A stretch of DNA of 40,391 nt from an uncultured Clostridia bacterium (GCA_947589385.1 CANPZW010000014.1:1-40391), one strand, 5' to 3'. Counted from the first letter of the stretch, positions 18,173-24,362 are shown. Numbers and translations: made by a program. The notes: generated from the sequence alone by a model not told the origin.

Positions 18173-18739
18173 GTGAAACGAAAACTTTTACTTGCGCTTA
18201 TTTCGCTGACCTGCGCGCTTTGCCTTGTGTTTAGCTTGGCAGGCTGTAACCTTGTTGGAAGAAACGTCCACAAATTTATATATAAATGCAGTCAAACTGA
18301 GCATTGGCAAGCCTGTACCGATTGCGGAAAAGAAAAAGACCGCAGCGGTCACGCAGTATCGGACGGGGTTTGCCCCGCCTGCGGATATGTGGAAAAATGC
18401 ACCGAAGGGCTTAAATTTACGGAAATTGAAGAAAACGAAAAAACAGTCGGCTATTCCGTTAAAAAGGGTACGGCAACGGACAGCCATATATTTATACCCT
18501 CGTTTTATAATAATTTACCTGTAATTTCTATCGACTATCAGGCGTTCTATGGTTGCACAAGCCTAACAGAATTAACCATAGGTAACAGCGTTACTTCTAT
18601 TGGTGCTTGTGCGTTTGAAGGTTGCACAAGCCTTGCTGAAATAACCATTCCCGATAGTGTTACTTCTATCGGTGAAAGAGCGTTCTCTGGTTGCGAAAGC
18701 CTTAAAAAAGTTTGGAAAGTTTCCTACTTTTCAGATTAG
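18173..18739 (+). CDS. Leucine-rich-repeat (BspA/LRR_5-type) lipoprotein, C-terminus cut by an in-frame stop
   Basis: A 188-residue predicted lipoprotein starting at GTG with AGGAG six bases upstream (the overlapping ATG is followed at once by TGA). A signal peptide with lipobox FSLAGC (Cys25) leads to a Cys-rich region with two CxxC pairs (CTDCG, CPACG), common before BspA-type repeats. Two and a half 23-residue LRR_5 repeats follow (SLTELTIGNSVTSIGACAFEGCT and the next copy). Reading stops at TAG 18737-18739, but the same frame continues for 30 more codons to TAA at 18832, ending in YYYWIRG as full-length relatives end in an aromatic YW-(R/H)-Y-type motif. The gene thus looks recently truncated or internally deleted. 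Surface adhesion is the usual role of the family. Confidence 0.75.
   Translation: MKRKLLLALISLTCALCLVFSLAGCNLVGRNVHKFIYKCSQTEHWQACTDCGKEKDRSGHAVSDGVCPACGYVEKCTEGLKFTEIEENEKTVGYSVKKGTATDSHIFIPSFYNNLPVISIDYQAFYGCTSLTELTIGNSVTSIGACAFEGCTSLAEITIPDSVTSIGERAFSGCESLKKVWKVSYFSD
18551..18702 (+). repeat. 69-base tandem repeats coding leucine-rich repeats
   Basis: GGTTGCACAAGCCT at 18551 recurs at 18620 and, with one change (GGTTGCGAAAGCCT), at 18689, a period of 69 bases or 23 codons. The DNA similarity suggests recent duplication or deletion within the repeat array. Confidence 0.8.
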
Positions 18740-18862
18740 TCAAATTCCGAAGAAATAAATGTTGAAAACCCCGAGCAAAATGCAGAAAATTTAAAAGGCG
18801 AATATTGCTATTATTATTGGATACGCGGATAATTTATCGCATTTAAACATTTATAAAAACAA

Positions 18863-18891
18863 AGGCGTGGCAATTTGAAATTGCCACGCCT
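18863..18891. terminator. Bidirectional terminator between the LRR gene and spoIIA
   Basis: A 14-bp stem AGGCGTGGCAATTT/AAATTGCCACGCCT around one unpaired base (effective loop of a few bases), followed by CTGTTTTATT on the plus strand and by TTTGTTTTTATAAA on the minus strand. Confidence 0.85.
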
Positions 18892-18969
18892 CTGTTTTAT
18901 TAACCTGCGCAAACGCAGTTTTGCGAAAATATCAATAACTGTATCATTTACGTGCTTTTTATGGAGTTT

Positions 18970-19695
18970 TCAGCCCGTCAAATCGCGGCGGAACGCCCGC
19001 ATTATCCTGTTCTCTATGCGGGATACCTGCACCTGCGAAACGCCCAACATTCCCGCAACTTCGCTTTGGGTCATATCTCGGAAATAGCGCAACATTATTA
19101 CCTTGCGGTCGCGCTCGGGAAGCCCCTCTATCGCCGTCCTTAGTTGGAGAGCGTCTATTATCTCCTCCTGCCTGTCCTCTACGGGCAATTTTTCCAAAAG
19201 TTCCTGACCCTTCTCGTCCTTATAATCGCCGCGCTCGTAAATAGACACGGGCATCCGCGTAGAGCCCATGGTGAACACTACTTCGCTTTCGGGCATATCG
19301 AATTCTTTTGAAATTATTTTAAGGCTGGGCTGAGAACCGTGTTCGGAGACGTATTTCTCCACGAACAGATTTATCTGTTTTGCGCGGTTTTTTATTGCGC
19401 GGGACACCTTAATACTGCCGTCGTCGCGCATGAAACGCTTTATCTCCCCCGCTATCATGGGCACGGCGTACGTTGAAAAACGCACTCCGAAACTTTCGTC
19501 GAAGCCGTTGATGGCTTTCAAAAGCCCCATGCTTGCAAGCTGGTATAAATCGTCGTACTCCACTCCCTTGTTAAGGTAGCGCCGCACTATCGATTTCATT
19601 AAGTTTGTATTCATTATCAAAAGCCTTTCTTTTGCGTCCGAATCGCCGTCCTTTGCCCTGCGTATTAAGTCGTTCGTCTCATCGACGTCAAGCAT
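18970..19695 (-). CDS. sigF: RNA polymerase sporulation sigma factor SigF
   Basis: A 241-residue sigma-70 family protein of the SigF/SigB/SigG group. Region 2 (EYDDLYQLASMGLLKAINGFDESFGVRFSTYAVPMIAGEIKRFMRDDG, about residues 45-93) binds core polymerase and the -10 element. The C-terminal region 4.2 helix-turn-helix is MTQSEVAGMLGVSQVQVSRIENR (about 208-230). It is the first forespore-specific sigma factor. Its place as third gene after spoIIAA and spoIIAB identifies it as SigF and not SigG or SigB. It overlaps spoIIAB by 8 bases, indicating translational coupling with its own anti-sigma factor. Confidence 0.95.
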   Translation of the reverse strand: MLDVDETNDLIRRAKDGDSDAKERLLIMNTNLMKSIVRRYLNKGVEYDDLYQLASMGLLKAINGFDESFGVRFSTYAVPMIAGEIKRFMRDDGSIKVSRAIKNRAKQINLFVEKYVSEHGSQPSLKIISKEFDMPESEVVFTMGSTRMPVSIYERGDYKDEKGQELLEKLPVEDRQEEIIDALQLRTAIEGLPERDRKVIMLRYFRDMTQSEVAGMLGVSQVQVSRIENRIMRAFRRDLTG

Positions 19696-20125
19696 TCTCC
19701 ACTTCCGGTTTAAAACATTTTGACATATAGACGACCGTGCCCTCGCCCTTTACGGAATTTACGCTGAATTCGTCCATGAAGGTCTGCATTATGGTGAAAC
19801 CCATGCCGCTGCGCTCGTCGGAAGGCTGCGATGTGTAAAAGGGCTGAACAGCTTTTTCGACGTCCTCTATGCCCTGACCCGAATCGCTTACCTTTATATG
19901 TAATTTGTTATCCTCTATTTCACATTCGACGGTGACAAGCCCCGCCGTATCTCTGTAAGCATGGACGGTGCAGTTCGTAACCGCCTCGGATACGGCGGTT
20001 TTTACGTCCGAAAGGTCGGAGAGAGAAGGATTTAACTCCACGCAAAACGCGGCTACCGCGTCGCGCGCAAACGCCTGGTTGCGGGGATAAGAATAGAATT
20101 GAAGTTTCAGATAATTTTTGGTCAT
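19688..20125 (-). CDS. spoIIAB: Anti-sigma F factor / serine kinase SpoIIAB
   Basis: A 145-residue GHKL-fold kinase that holds SigF inactive and phosphorylates SpoIIAA. Visible ATP-binding motifs: N-box AVSEAVTNCTVHAY (about residues 44-57), G1 DSGQGIED (about 81-88) and G2 RSGMGFTIMQTF (about 105-116). The N-terminal NYLKLQFYSYPRNQAFAR matches SpoIIAB. The length is typical (about 145). It starts 10 bases after spoIIAA and overlaps sigF. Confidence 0.96.
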   Translation of the reverse strand: MTKNYLKLQFYSYPRNQAFARDAVAAFCVELNPSLSDLSDVKTAVSEAVTNCTVHAYRDTAGLVTVECEIEDNKLHIKVSDSGQGIEDVEKAVQPFYTSQPSDERSGMGFTIMQTFMDEFSVNSVKGEGTVVYMSKCFKPEVENA

Positions 20126-20135
20126 ATGCTCCTCT

Positions 20136-20447
20136 TTATTCGGCTTTGGGGATAAGCGAATATATTCCGCTTAAATTAAGTATTTTGTCCGCGGCGAAGT
20201 TGGGCTTCTGAATGAACACGGGAATATTCATCTTCGCCGCCTTTTTGTAGCGGCCGATTAAAAAACCTATGCCCGTAGAATCCATAAACGCCACGTCGGA
20301 CAGATTTATCACTATTCTTTTAGCCGAAAGATTTTCGTCTATCAGCCTGTCGCAGCGGGCGCGGGCTTCGCGCGAGGAACATTCGTCCATCTCTCCCGCC
20401 AAACTGAGGTACAGCGTGTTTGCCTGTAAATACCCCGTGACTGTCAT
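20136..20447 (-). CDS. spoIIAA: Anti-anti-sigma factor SpoIIAA
   Basis: A 103-residue STAS-domain protein. In its unphosphorylated form it binds SpoIIAB and frees SigF. The phosphorylation site is Ser57 in the conserved MDSTGIGFLIGRYK. GEMDE near residue 18-22 is the usual STAS N-terminal signature. The first gene of the operon, with ACGGAGCG eight bases upstream of the ATG. I cannot make out a convincing sigma-H promoter in the 150 bases upstream, although spoIIA operons normally depend on SigH. Confidence 0.95.
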   Translation of the reverse strand: MTVTGYLQANTLYLSLAGEMDECSSREARARCDRLIDENLSAKRIVINLSDVAFMDSTGIGFLIGRYKKAAKMNIPVFIQKPNFAADKILNLSGIYSLIPKAE

Positions 20448-20589
20448 TTTTTACGCTCCGTGGTTTTTTACTGATAATACAGCAAAGAGCGGATAAAAAA
20501 TTGCGATTTTGTGCAACTTTCTGCAATGTTTTGTCGGTTATTTTTTATCAAAATGTTTATAAAAAAATAGGAAAAAACAGAAAAATTAC

Positions 20590-20618
20590 TTGACAAAACG
20601 CTATGGGTATATTATTAT
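20590..20618 (+). promoter_or_regulatory. Promoter of the tRNA operon
   Basis: TTGACA, 17-base spacer, TATTAT, 38 bases upstream of the first tRNA. No -35/-10 pair is obvious between the five tRNA genes, so one transcript is likely. The rest of the 200-base gap to spoIIAA is AT-rich without other features. Confidence 0.75.
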
Positions 20619-20655
20619 ATTTAAGCATTGTGCAAGAGGCGATTAACCTTTTTAA

Positions 20656-20732
20656 GGGACTTTAGCTCAGTTGGTTAGAGCGGTCGGCTCATAACCGATT
20701 GGTCCGCGGTTCGAGTCCGTGAAGTCCCACCA
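20656..20732 (+). tRNA. tRNA with CAT anticodon (Met, or Ile2 with lysidine)
   Basis: A 77-base cloverleaf: acceptor GGGACTT/AAGTCCC, D-arm GCTCAGTTGGTTAGAGC, anticodon stem GTCGG/CCGAT with loop CTCATAA, T-arm CGCGG-TTCGAGT-CCGTG, CCA encoded. The anticodon is CAT. The body (TTTAGCTCAG start, TTGGTC after the anticodon stem) resembles bacterial tRNA-Ile2 read by TilS as much as elongator Met. It is not an initiator, since the acceptor has a normal G1-C72 pair. Confidence 0.93.
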
Positions 20733-20783
20733 CTTAGCCGCGGCGCGGCGATACCTGTCCATAGGGTTAAATATGGAGAATAT

Positions 20784-20860
20784 GGCCCGATAGCTCAGTT
20801 GGTTAGAGCGCCAGCCTGTCACGCTGGAGGTCGACGGTTCGAGCCCGTTTCGGGTCGCCA
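20784..20860 (+). tRNA. tRNA-Asp (GTC)
   Basis: A 77-base cloverleaf: acceptor GGCCCGA/TCGGGTC with one G-T pair, anticodon loop CTGTCAC giving GTC, discriminator G as expected for Asp, CCA encoded. Confidence 0.96.
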
Positions 20861-20889
20861 AATTTTTTTAGCGCCGAAAGGCGTAAAAC

Positions 20890-20965
20890 GCCTTGGTAGC
20901 TCAGTCGGTAGAGCGGTGGACTGAAAATCCATATGTCGGCGGTTCGATTCCACCCCAAGGCACCA
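20890..20965 (+). tRNA. tRNA-Phe (GAA)
   Basis: A 76-base cloverleaf: acceptor GCCTTGG/CCAAGGC, anticodon stem TGGA/TCCA with loop CTGAAAA giving GAA, CCA encoded. Confidence 0.96.
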
Positions 20966-20979
20966 CCCTCCGCGGGCGT

Positions 20980-21055
20980 GCTGGTGTAGCTCAACTGGCA
21001 GAGCAGCTGATTTGTAATCAGCAGGTTGTGGGTTCGATTCCAATCACCAGCTCCA
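20980..21055 (+). tRNA. tRNA-Thr (TGT)
   Basis: A 76-base cloverleaf: acceptor GCTGGTG/CACCAGC, anticodon stem CTGAT/ATCAG with loop TTTGTAA giving TGT, CCA encoded. A small CCCCGC/GCGGGG hairpin (21067-21083) separates it from the next tRNA. Confidence 0.96.
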
Positions 21056-21094
21056 TCAGTTTTAATCCCCGCGGCAGGCGGGGTTCAATATTTC

Positions 21095-21179
21095 GGGCGG
21101 ATTGCAGAGTGGCCAAATGCATCAGACTGTAAATCTGACGTCTCCGACTTCGGTGGTTCGAATCCACCTCCTCCCACCA
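21095..21179 (+). tRNA. tRNA-Tyr (GTA)
   Basis: An 85-base class II tRNA with a long variable arm (CGTCTCCGACTTCGG region), anticodon stem CAGAC..GTCTG-type with loop TGTAAAT giving GTA, CCA encoded. The acceptor GGGCGGA/TCCTCCC has a C-T mismatch at position 4, which is unusual for an otherwise normal gene. Confidence 0.94.
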
Positions 21180-21242
21180 GCAAAACGGCACCCTATTACG
21201 GGATGTCGTTTTGCTGTATTTACGGAGGAAGCAAAAAGAAAC
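21180..21242 (+). repeat. Hairpin module A at the end of the tRNA operon
   Basis: Stem GCAAAACG (21180-21187) with CGTTTTGC (21207-21214), and an inner CCC/GGG. It begins immediately after the tRNA-Tyr CCA and is probably the operon terminator or processing signal. It is followed by TTGCTGTATTT then AGCAAAAAGAAAC, a tail shared with module B at 21367-21423, which marks it as a copy of a local repeat family. Confidence 0.6.
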
Positions 21243-21243
21243 G

Positions 21244-21350
21244 CCGCTCGGTTCGCCCGAGCGGGCTATGCCCGCGAAGGTCTGCCGAGGGTTCCCTTGG
21301 GGAAACGGCAGAATCCACCTACGGCTTTTCGGAGTTCCTATGAAAAGCCG
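21244..21350 (+). other. Non-coding segment of closely packed inverted repeats
   Basis: This part of the roughly 300-base gap after the tRNAs has four stems: CCGCTCGG/CCGAGCGG (21244-21264), GCGGGC/GCCCGC (21261-21275), TCTGCCG/CGGCAGA (21281-21312) and CGGCTTTTC/GAAAAGCCG (21322-21350). The first two share bases 21261-21264, so only one can form at a time. No convincing reading frame or ribosome-binding site is present. It may be a structured RNA, a small repeat element or the remains of one. GAATCCACCT (21311-21320) repeats ten bases of the 3' part of tRNA-Tyr. Confidence 0.45.
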
Positions 21351-21366
21351 CCGCTTTACACCAAAA

Positions 21367-21423
21367 ACAGGCACTGACAAAAATTCAGTGCCTGTTGCTG
21401 TGTTTGGGGGTAGTAAAAAGAAA
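21367..21423 (+). repeat. Hairpin module B
   Basis: A perfect 12-bp stem AACAGGCACTGA/TCAGTGCCTGTT around a 6-base loop, followed by TTGCTGTGTTT and AGTAAAAAGAAAC. The stem matches module C at 23311-23349 and the tail matches module A. It lies just left of the AT-rich accessory genes. Confidence 0.65.
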
Positions 21424-21483
21424 CCCGACTTTTCGGTGATTAGTGCGAGGAGCCTAACGGAAAACTTCGATTATGAAAAACGC

Positions 21484-21807
21484 TTACAATCCCGTTTGTA
21501 TTTTTGAAATTGCTCTATTATTATAAAATGAAACCGTAATACACTTTTTTTCATTTCCCCACACGTATGCTGTTGCCGTACTTCCCATTATCGTACTACT
21601 TGTACTGTTATCAGGTTCACCTAAAATTTCCTTAACTTCATCTAAGGTCATCCCTCCCACATACTCATAAGTAACAGTACTTATTGTTGCGCATTTAATT
21701 TTGTTAAAATTTTCCATTGTCAATTTGCTATTGCCGCATGCCGCAAATGTTAAAACTAGTGACGTTAAACAAAGTAATAAGACAATATATCGAGCTGTTT
21801 TTTTCAT
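21484..21807 (-). CDS. Small lipoprotein with BamE/SmpA-like (DUF3862-type) domain
   Basis: A 107-residue predicted lipoprotein: Lys-rich start, hydrophobic core and lipobox LTFAAC (Cys at about residue 24). The mature part has the small alpha/beta pattern of BamE-like proteins: GGMTLDEVKEILGEPDNSTSS (about 53-73) then AYVWGNEKKCITVSFYNNRAISKIQTGL, very like the DUF3862 layout G-M-T-x-x-E-V-x-x-I-L-G...W...I-x-F-x-x-G-x-(V/A)-x-x-K. In Gram-positives such proteins are membrane-anchored and of unknown role. It has a perfect sigma-A promoter whose spacer holds a palindrome, suggesting control by the divergent XRE regulator. AAGGAGAC precedes the ATG. Confidence 0.8.
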   Translation of the reverse strand: MKKTARYIVLLLCLTSLVLTFAACGNSKLTMENFNKIKCATISTVTYEYVGGMTLDEVKEILGEPDNSTSSTIMGSTATAYVWGNEKKCITVSFYNNRAISKIQTGL

Positions 21808-21835
21808 TTTGTCTCCTTTTTAATTTCTTAACATT

Positions 21836-21864
21836 ATTATACAAGAAGAAATCTTCTTTGTCAA
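21836..21864 (-). promoter_or_regulatory. Consensus promoter of the lipoprotein gene with palindromic spacer
   Basis: On the minus strand TTGACA, 17-base spacer, TATAAT. The spacer is almost wholly occupied by the palindrome AAGAAGATTTCTTCTT, so a bound regulator would block polymerase. Confidence 0.85.
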
Positions 21865-21884
21865 TAATTTTAAGAAGATTTCTT
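21843..21884. promoter_or_regulatory. Two candidate operators for the XRE regulator
   Basis: AAGAAGATTTCTT occurs twice in 42 bases: on the minus strand within 21843-21858 (extended to a 7+7-bp palindrome) and on the plus strand at 21872-21884. The second copy lies right at the -10 region of the XRE gene. The pair between divergent genes fits an autoregulated switch. Confidence 0.65.
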
Positions 21885-21897
21885 TTAAAATCGTTTT

Positions 21898-22107
21898 ATG
21901 GCAAAATTGGGGGATAGAATTAAAGAATTACGGCTTGAAAGAGGATATACGCAAAAAAAACTTGCACAGCTTATCGGCGTTAGTCAAAAAGCTGTTGACT
22001 ATTGGGAACGCTCGGTAAACGAGCCGAAAGCGAGTTACATTATATCCATTGTCAAAGTGTTTGAAATTAGTTTTGACGATTTTTTTGAAAACGTTACAAA
22101 CGATTAA
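21898..22107 (+). CDS. XRE/Cro-type helix-turn-helix regulator
   Basis: A 69-residue single-domain DNA-binding protein. The five-helix HTH_3 domain spans nearly all of it: LGDRIKELRLERGYTQKKLAQLIGVSQKAVDYWERSVNEPKAS (about residues 4-46), with the recognition helix in SQKAVDYWE. The tail FEISFDDFFENV is the usual end. There is no ribosome-binding site. TAAAAT ends six bases before the ATG, which again predicts a leaderless message. It is divergent from the lipoprotein gene with two shared operator candidates between them, so it probably represses itself and its neighbour. Its DNA is AT-rich compared with flanking housekeeping genes. Confidence 0.9.
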   Translation: MAKLGDRIKELRLERGYTQKKLAQLIGVSQKAVDYWERSVNEPKASYIISIVKVFEISFDDFFENVTND

Positions 22108-22302
22108 CAGCGCAAAAGAATTACCACAAAAAAATTTGCACGCTATCGCCTAGCGATAAATTGCGGGGTAAATCATTCTAGAATTGTAATTTTGATTTAT
22201 ATATTTTTATACAATGCAGGAATTACAAATTGGCTCAAAAAGAAAAATATTCCGCCGAATTAGTAGCTATTTAGGATTTTAAGATTGCAATTAGGAGATT
22301 TT

Positions 22303-23193
22303 ATGTCAAGCACACAATTTATAACTTTATTGACAAGGGAAATAGATAGTTTTATCGGTACATTTGCCCACGATAGTAACAGTCTATTCAAAAATGAAAA
22401 TGACAAGCTTATTCATCCAAGTGAATACGGAATGTATCGGGAAAGATGTTTTCGACGGCTCTTGCAACTTGTTTTAAGTAGAGAGTATTCTGTAACTGAC
22501 GGGTTTATAATAACTTCCAATGATAATATCTCGACACAATGTGATATATTGGTCAATAACGCTTTTTCTATGCCGTTAACGGATAGAGGATTGGGGAATT
22601 TTTATCCCGTAGAAGATGTTTGCGCGATAGTCGAGGTAAAGTCGGATTTAACCAAAGGAGAACTGACAAATGCTTTACGAAAATTATCTGTTGTAAAACA
22701 ATTAAGCGATGATAGAAAAGGTGTAATAACTTCCAAAGCTCATTTCTTGAATCAAAATTACATACCTTCGTTTTTAGTATGCAATAAAATCAAATGTGAT
22801 ATTGAGGCTCTTAATTATTCAGAAATCTATAAAGATATAGATAGGTGTTATTGGCATAATGCGATTTTAAGTTTAGAAGATGGTATTATCTTATATTGGT
22901 TACAATTTAAGGATTTCCCGCCTCGAACAAAAAGACTTTATCGAGATTGTGGCTTTGATGTTGAAAATGGCAGGACCGATTTTCAGTACTCACAGCATAT
23001 CTTTGACTTTACGTCTTCTGTGGAAACACATAATTGCGCTTATAATTATATAAAAATCGATCAAGATAATAAGTATTATCATATTCTTTATTTTTTAACA
23101 CTTATGAGACAAGCCATTGAAGAAATGATTAGATACCAATTTGATAGTATCGAGTATCTCGGTTTTCATAGTAATACACTGTTTAAAAATTGA
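22303..23193 (+). CDS. DUF6602-like protein with PD-(D/E)XK nuclease signature
   Basis: A 296-residue soluble protein. The N-terminal 140 residues match the DUF6602 layout: YGMYRERCFRRLLQ (Glu47), a VTDGFIIT block, QCDILVNN with Asp81 and VCAIVEVKSDLTKGELTNALRKL with Glu111-x-Lys113. Asp81 and EVK111-113 form a PD-(D/E)XK nuclease core, with Glu47 as a possible fourth residue. The C-terminal half is Tyr- and Asn-rich without a motif I know. Start: the ATG with AGGAG five bases upstream. An in-frame TTG six codons earlier lacks a site. DUF6602 proteins usually occur alone or near phage and defence genes. Very AT-rich DNA, an XRE regulator upstream and repeat hairpins on both sides suggest horizontal acquisition. 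Nuclease activity is inference. Confidence 0.75.
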   Translation: MSSTQFITLLTREIDSFIGTFAHDSNSLFKNENDKLIHPSEYGMYRERCFRRLLQLVLSREYSVTDGFIITSNDNISTQCDILVNNAFSMPLTDRGLGNFYPVEDVCAIVEVKSDLTKGELTNALRKLSVVKQLSDDRKGVITSKAHFLNQNYIPSFLVCNKIKCDIEALNYSEIYKDIDRCYWHNAILSLEDGIILYWLQFKDFPPRTKRLYRDCGFDVENGRTDFQYSQHIFDFTSSVETHNCAYNYIKIDQDNKYYHILYFLTLMRQAIEEMIRYQFDSIEYLGFHSNTLFKN

Positions 23194-23310
23194 GTTTGGG
23201 TTAATCAAGACCGAAAGAGGCTCGCTATTTTATCTTATAAGAAAAATGTATCCGCATTTTGTCGGGATTACGCCACATTTAGGTTCGATTTAGTTTATGA
23301 TATTCTCCAC

Positions 23311-23397
23311 CGGCAACAGGCACTGACATTTTGTCTGTGCCTGTTGCCGTATGTTGGGTTAGATTTTTAAAACGGCGACTTGTAAAGGCGCCGTTTT
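23311..23397 (+). repeat. Hairpin module C followed by a terminator-like hairpin
   Basis: The 300-base gap between the DUF6602 gene and the next gene holds two hairpins. CGGCAACAGGCAC/GTGCCTGTTGCCG (23311-23349) repeats the AACAGGCACTGAC core of module B at 21367. AAAACGGCG/CGCCGTTTT (23369-23397) follows after AGATTTTTA. Modules B and C bracket the lipoprotein-XRE-DUF6602 set. The remaining 100 bases before the next gene contain its promoter. The first 110 bases show nothing recognisable. Confidence 0.6.
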
Positions 23398-23433
23398 GAC
23401 ATGTTTCCGATATCAATTATTTTTGAAATTTGC

Positions 23434-23462
23434 TTGATATACATTCGGACTTATGATACAAT
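23434..23462 (+). promoter_or_regulatory. Sigma-A promoter of the two-segment membrane protein gene
   Basis: TTGATA, 17-base spacer, TACAAT, about 32 bases before the ATG. Confidence 0.8.
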
Positions 23463-23494
23463 GCGTTTAAAATATATAATCACAAGGCGGATAA

Positions 23495-24049
23495 ATGAGC
23501 AAAAGGAAAGAATTGCAAACGCAAATTTTGCAACACTATTTTTCAATTCAAGACAATATAGCAACTTTAAAGCTTGTATATGATACATTTGCCGAACTGA
23601 TAAACCCGAATTTCGGAGACGGCACTATTGAAAAACTCAACGACAAACTTTTTTCGGATATTCAGGAAGCGGTATTACTCCTCCCCAAAAAGTTCAAACT
23701 GAATTTGCATATCATAATAAAAAATTTCGGCGAATATACCAAAGAAGAATGCGCAGAAATTATCAAGCAAAATATTTATCTGGCGGCTTACCGTACCATT
23801 AAAGAAAACCATAAAAAACTTGTCAGTGGCGGGTCGTTAATCGGCGCGGGCGCGGTTATACTGATAGTCAGCTATTTATTGCATAACTATGAATTATGGT
23901 TTGATTTGATAAACATAAGCGGCACGTTATTCGTTTGGGAAGGCGTGAATATGGCGTTTTTGGAAAGAAATCTTGAAAACAGAGCGACGAGAACGCTTGC
24001 AAAATCGATTCAAAACATAATCATAGAAGACGCAACAGATTCTGTCTGA
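23495..24049 (+). CDS. Membrane protein of unknown function with two central transmembrane segments
   Basis: A 184-residue protein. Residues 1-105 are soluble and mostly helical (KLVYDTFAELINPNFGDGTIEKLNDKL, KFKLNLHIIIKNFGEYTKEECAEII). Two hydrophobic segments (about 112-130 and 136-150) form a hairpin, and an Arg-rich amphipathic tail follows (NLENRATRTLAKSIQNIII). No family is recognised. AAGGCGG upstream of the ATG and a good promoter support expression. A perfect terminator hairpin follows. Higher A/T content than the core genes suggests it belongs with the accessory stretch, though its codon use is closer to the core than that of the DUF6602 gene. Confidence 0.75.
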   Translation: MSKRKELQTQILQHYFSIQDNIATLKLVYDTFAELINPNFGDGTIEKLNDKLFSDIQEAVLLLPKKFKLNLHIIIKNFGEYTKEECAEIIKQNIYLAAYRTIKENHKKLVSGGSLIGAGAVILIVSYLLHNYELWFDLINISGTLFVWEGVNMAFLERNLENRATRTLAKSIQNIIIEDATDSV

Positions 24050-24077
24050 ACTTTAAATTTCTGCAACAATATAGTAA

Positions 24078-24106
24078 AACAGAGTACTCCGCAGAGTACT
24101 CTGTTT
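24078..24106. terminator. Bidirectional intrinsic terminator
   Basis: A perfect stem AACAGAGTACTC/GAGTACTCTGTT around CGCA, followed by TTTTT on the plus strand. On the minus strand it is followed by TTTTACT, so it can also end the small minus-strand gene that converges on it. Confidence 0.9.
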
Positions 24107-24124
24107 TTTGCTATGGAGTTACGA

Positions 24125-24289
24125 TTATTCGTGGTCCATTACCCAATAACCGCCCTCGTGCTGCAAGGGAGGGAATGTCGAACCCTTTTCAAGATAAGTC
24201 TTTTCGTTGTCACGGCTTTTCCCGTTTTTATCGTATGCCTTATAGTGGCAGGACATGGGAACGGTTTCACCTGATTTGAATTTTTCCAT
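24125..24289 (-). CDS. YjzC-like small protein
   Basis: A 54-residue protein, too short for most automated calls, reading MEKFKSGETVPMSCHYKAYD then KNGKSRDNEKTYLEKGSTFP and ending in a GGYWVMDHE tail. The pattern F-K-x-G-E...P-x-S-G/C-x-Y near the start and L-x-K-G-x-x-F-P-P in the middle resembles YjzC-family small proteins of Firmicutes. A strong GGAGG lies nine bases before the ATG and a terminator follows the stop, so it is very probably a real gene. The role of YjzC is unknown (in Bacillus it is associated with sporulation-era expression, which I mention only as weak context). Confidence 0.7.
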   Translation of the reverse strand: MEKFKSGETVPMSCHYKAYDKNGKSRDNEKTYLEKGSTFPPLQHEGGYWVMDHE

Positions 24290-24362
24290 TCTTATTTACC
24301 TCCATAATCCTATCTTGCGCGGGTTGGGAGATTTTTATGTATCGGATATGGAAATTTCTTTA

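Noticed and set aside
21095-21320. tRNA-Tyr 3' end as an integration site (attL/attR pair)
   Set aside because: Only ten bases (GAATCCACCT) repeat nearby, no integrase gene is present, and I found no longer copy of the tRNA end beyond the accessory genes.
22230-22274. Short frame starting TTG with AGGAA upstream, reading LAQKEKYSAELVAI
   Set aside because: Only 14 codons. It faintly recalls the start of IS3-type transposase OrfA proteins, but there is too little to call a remnant.
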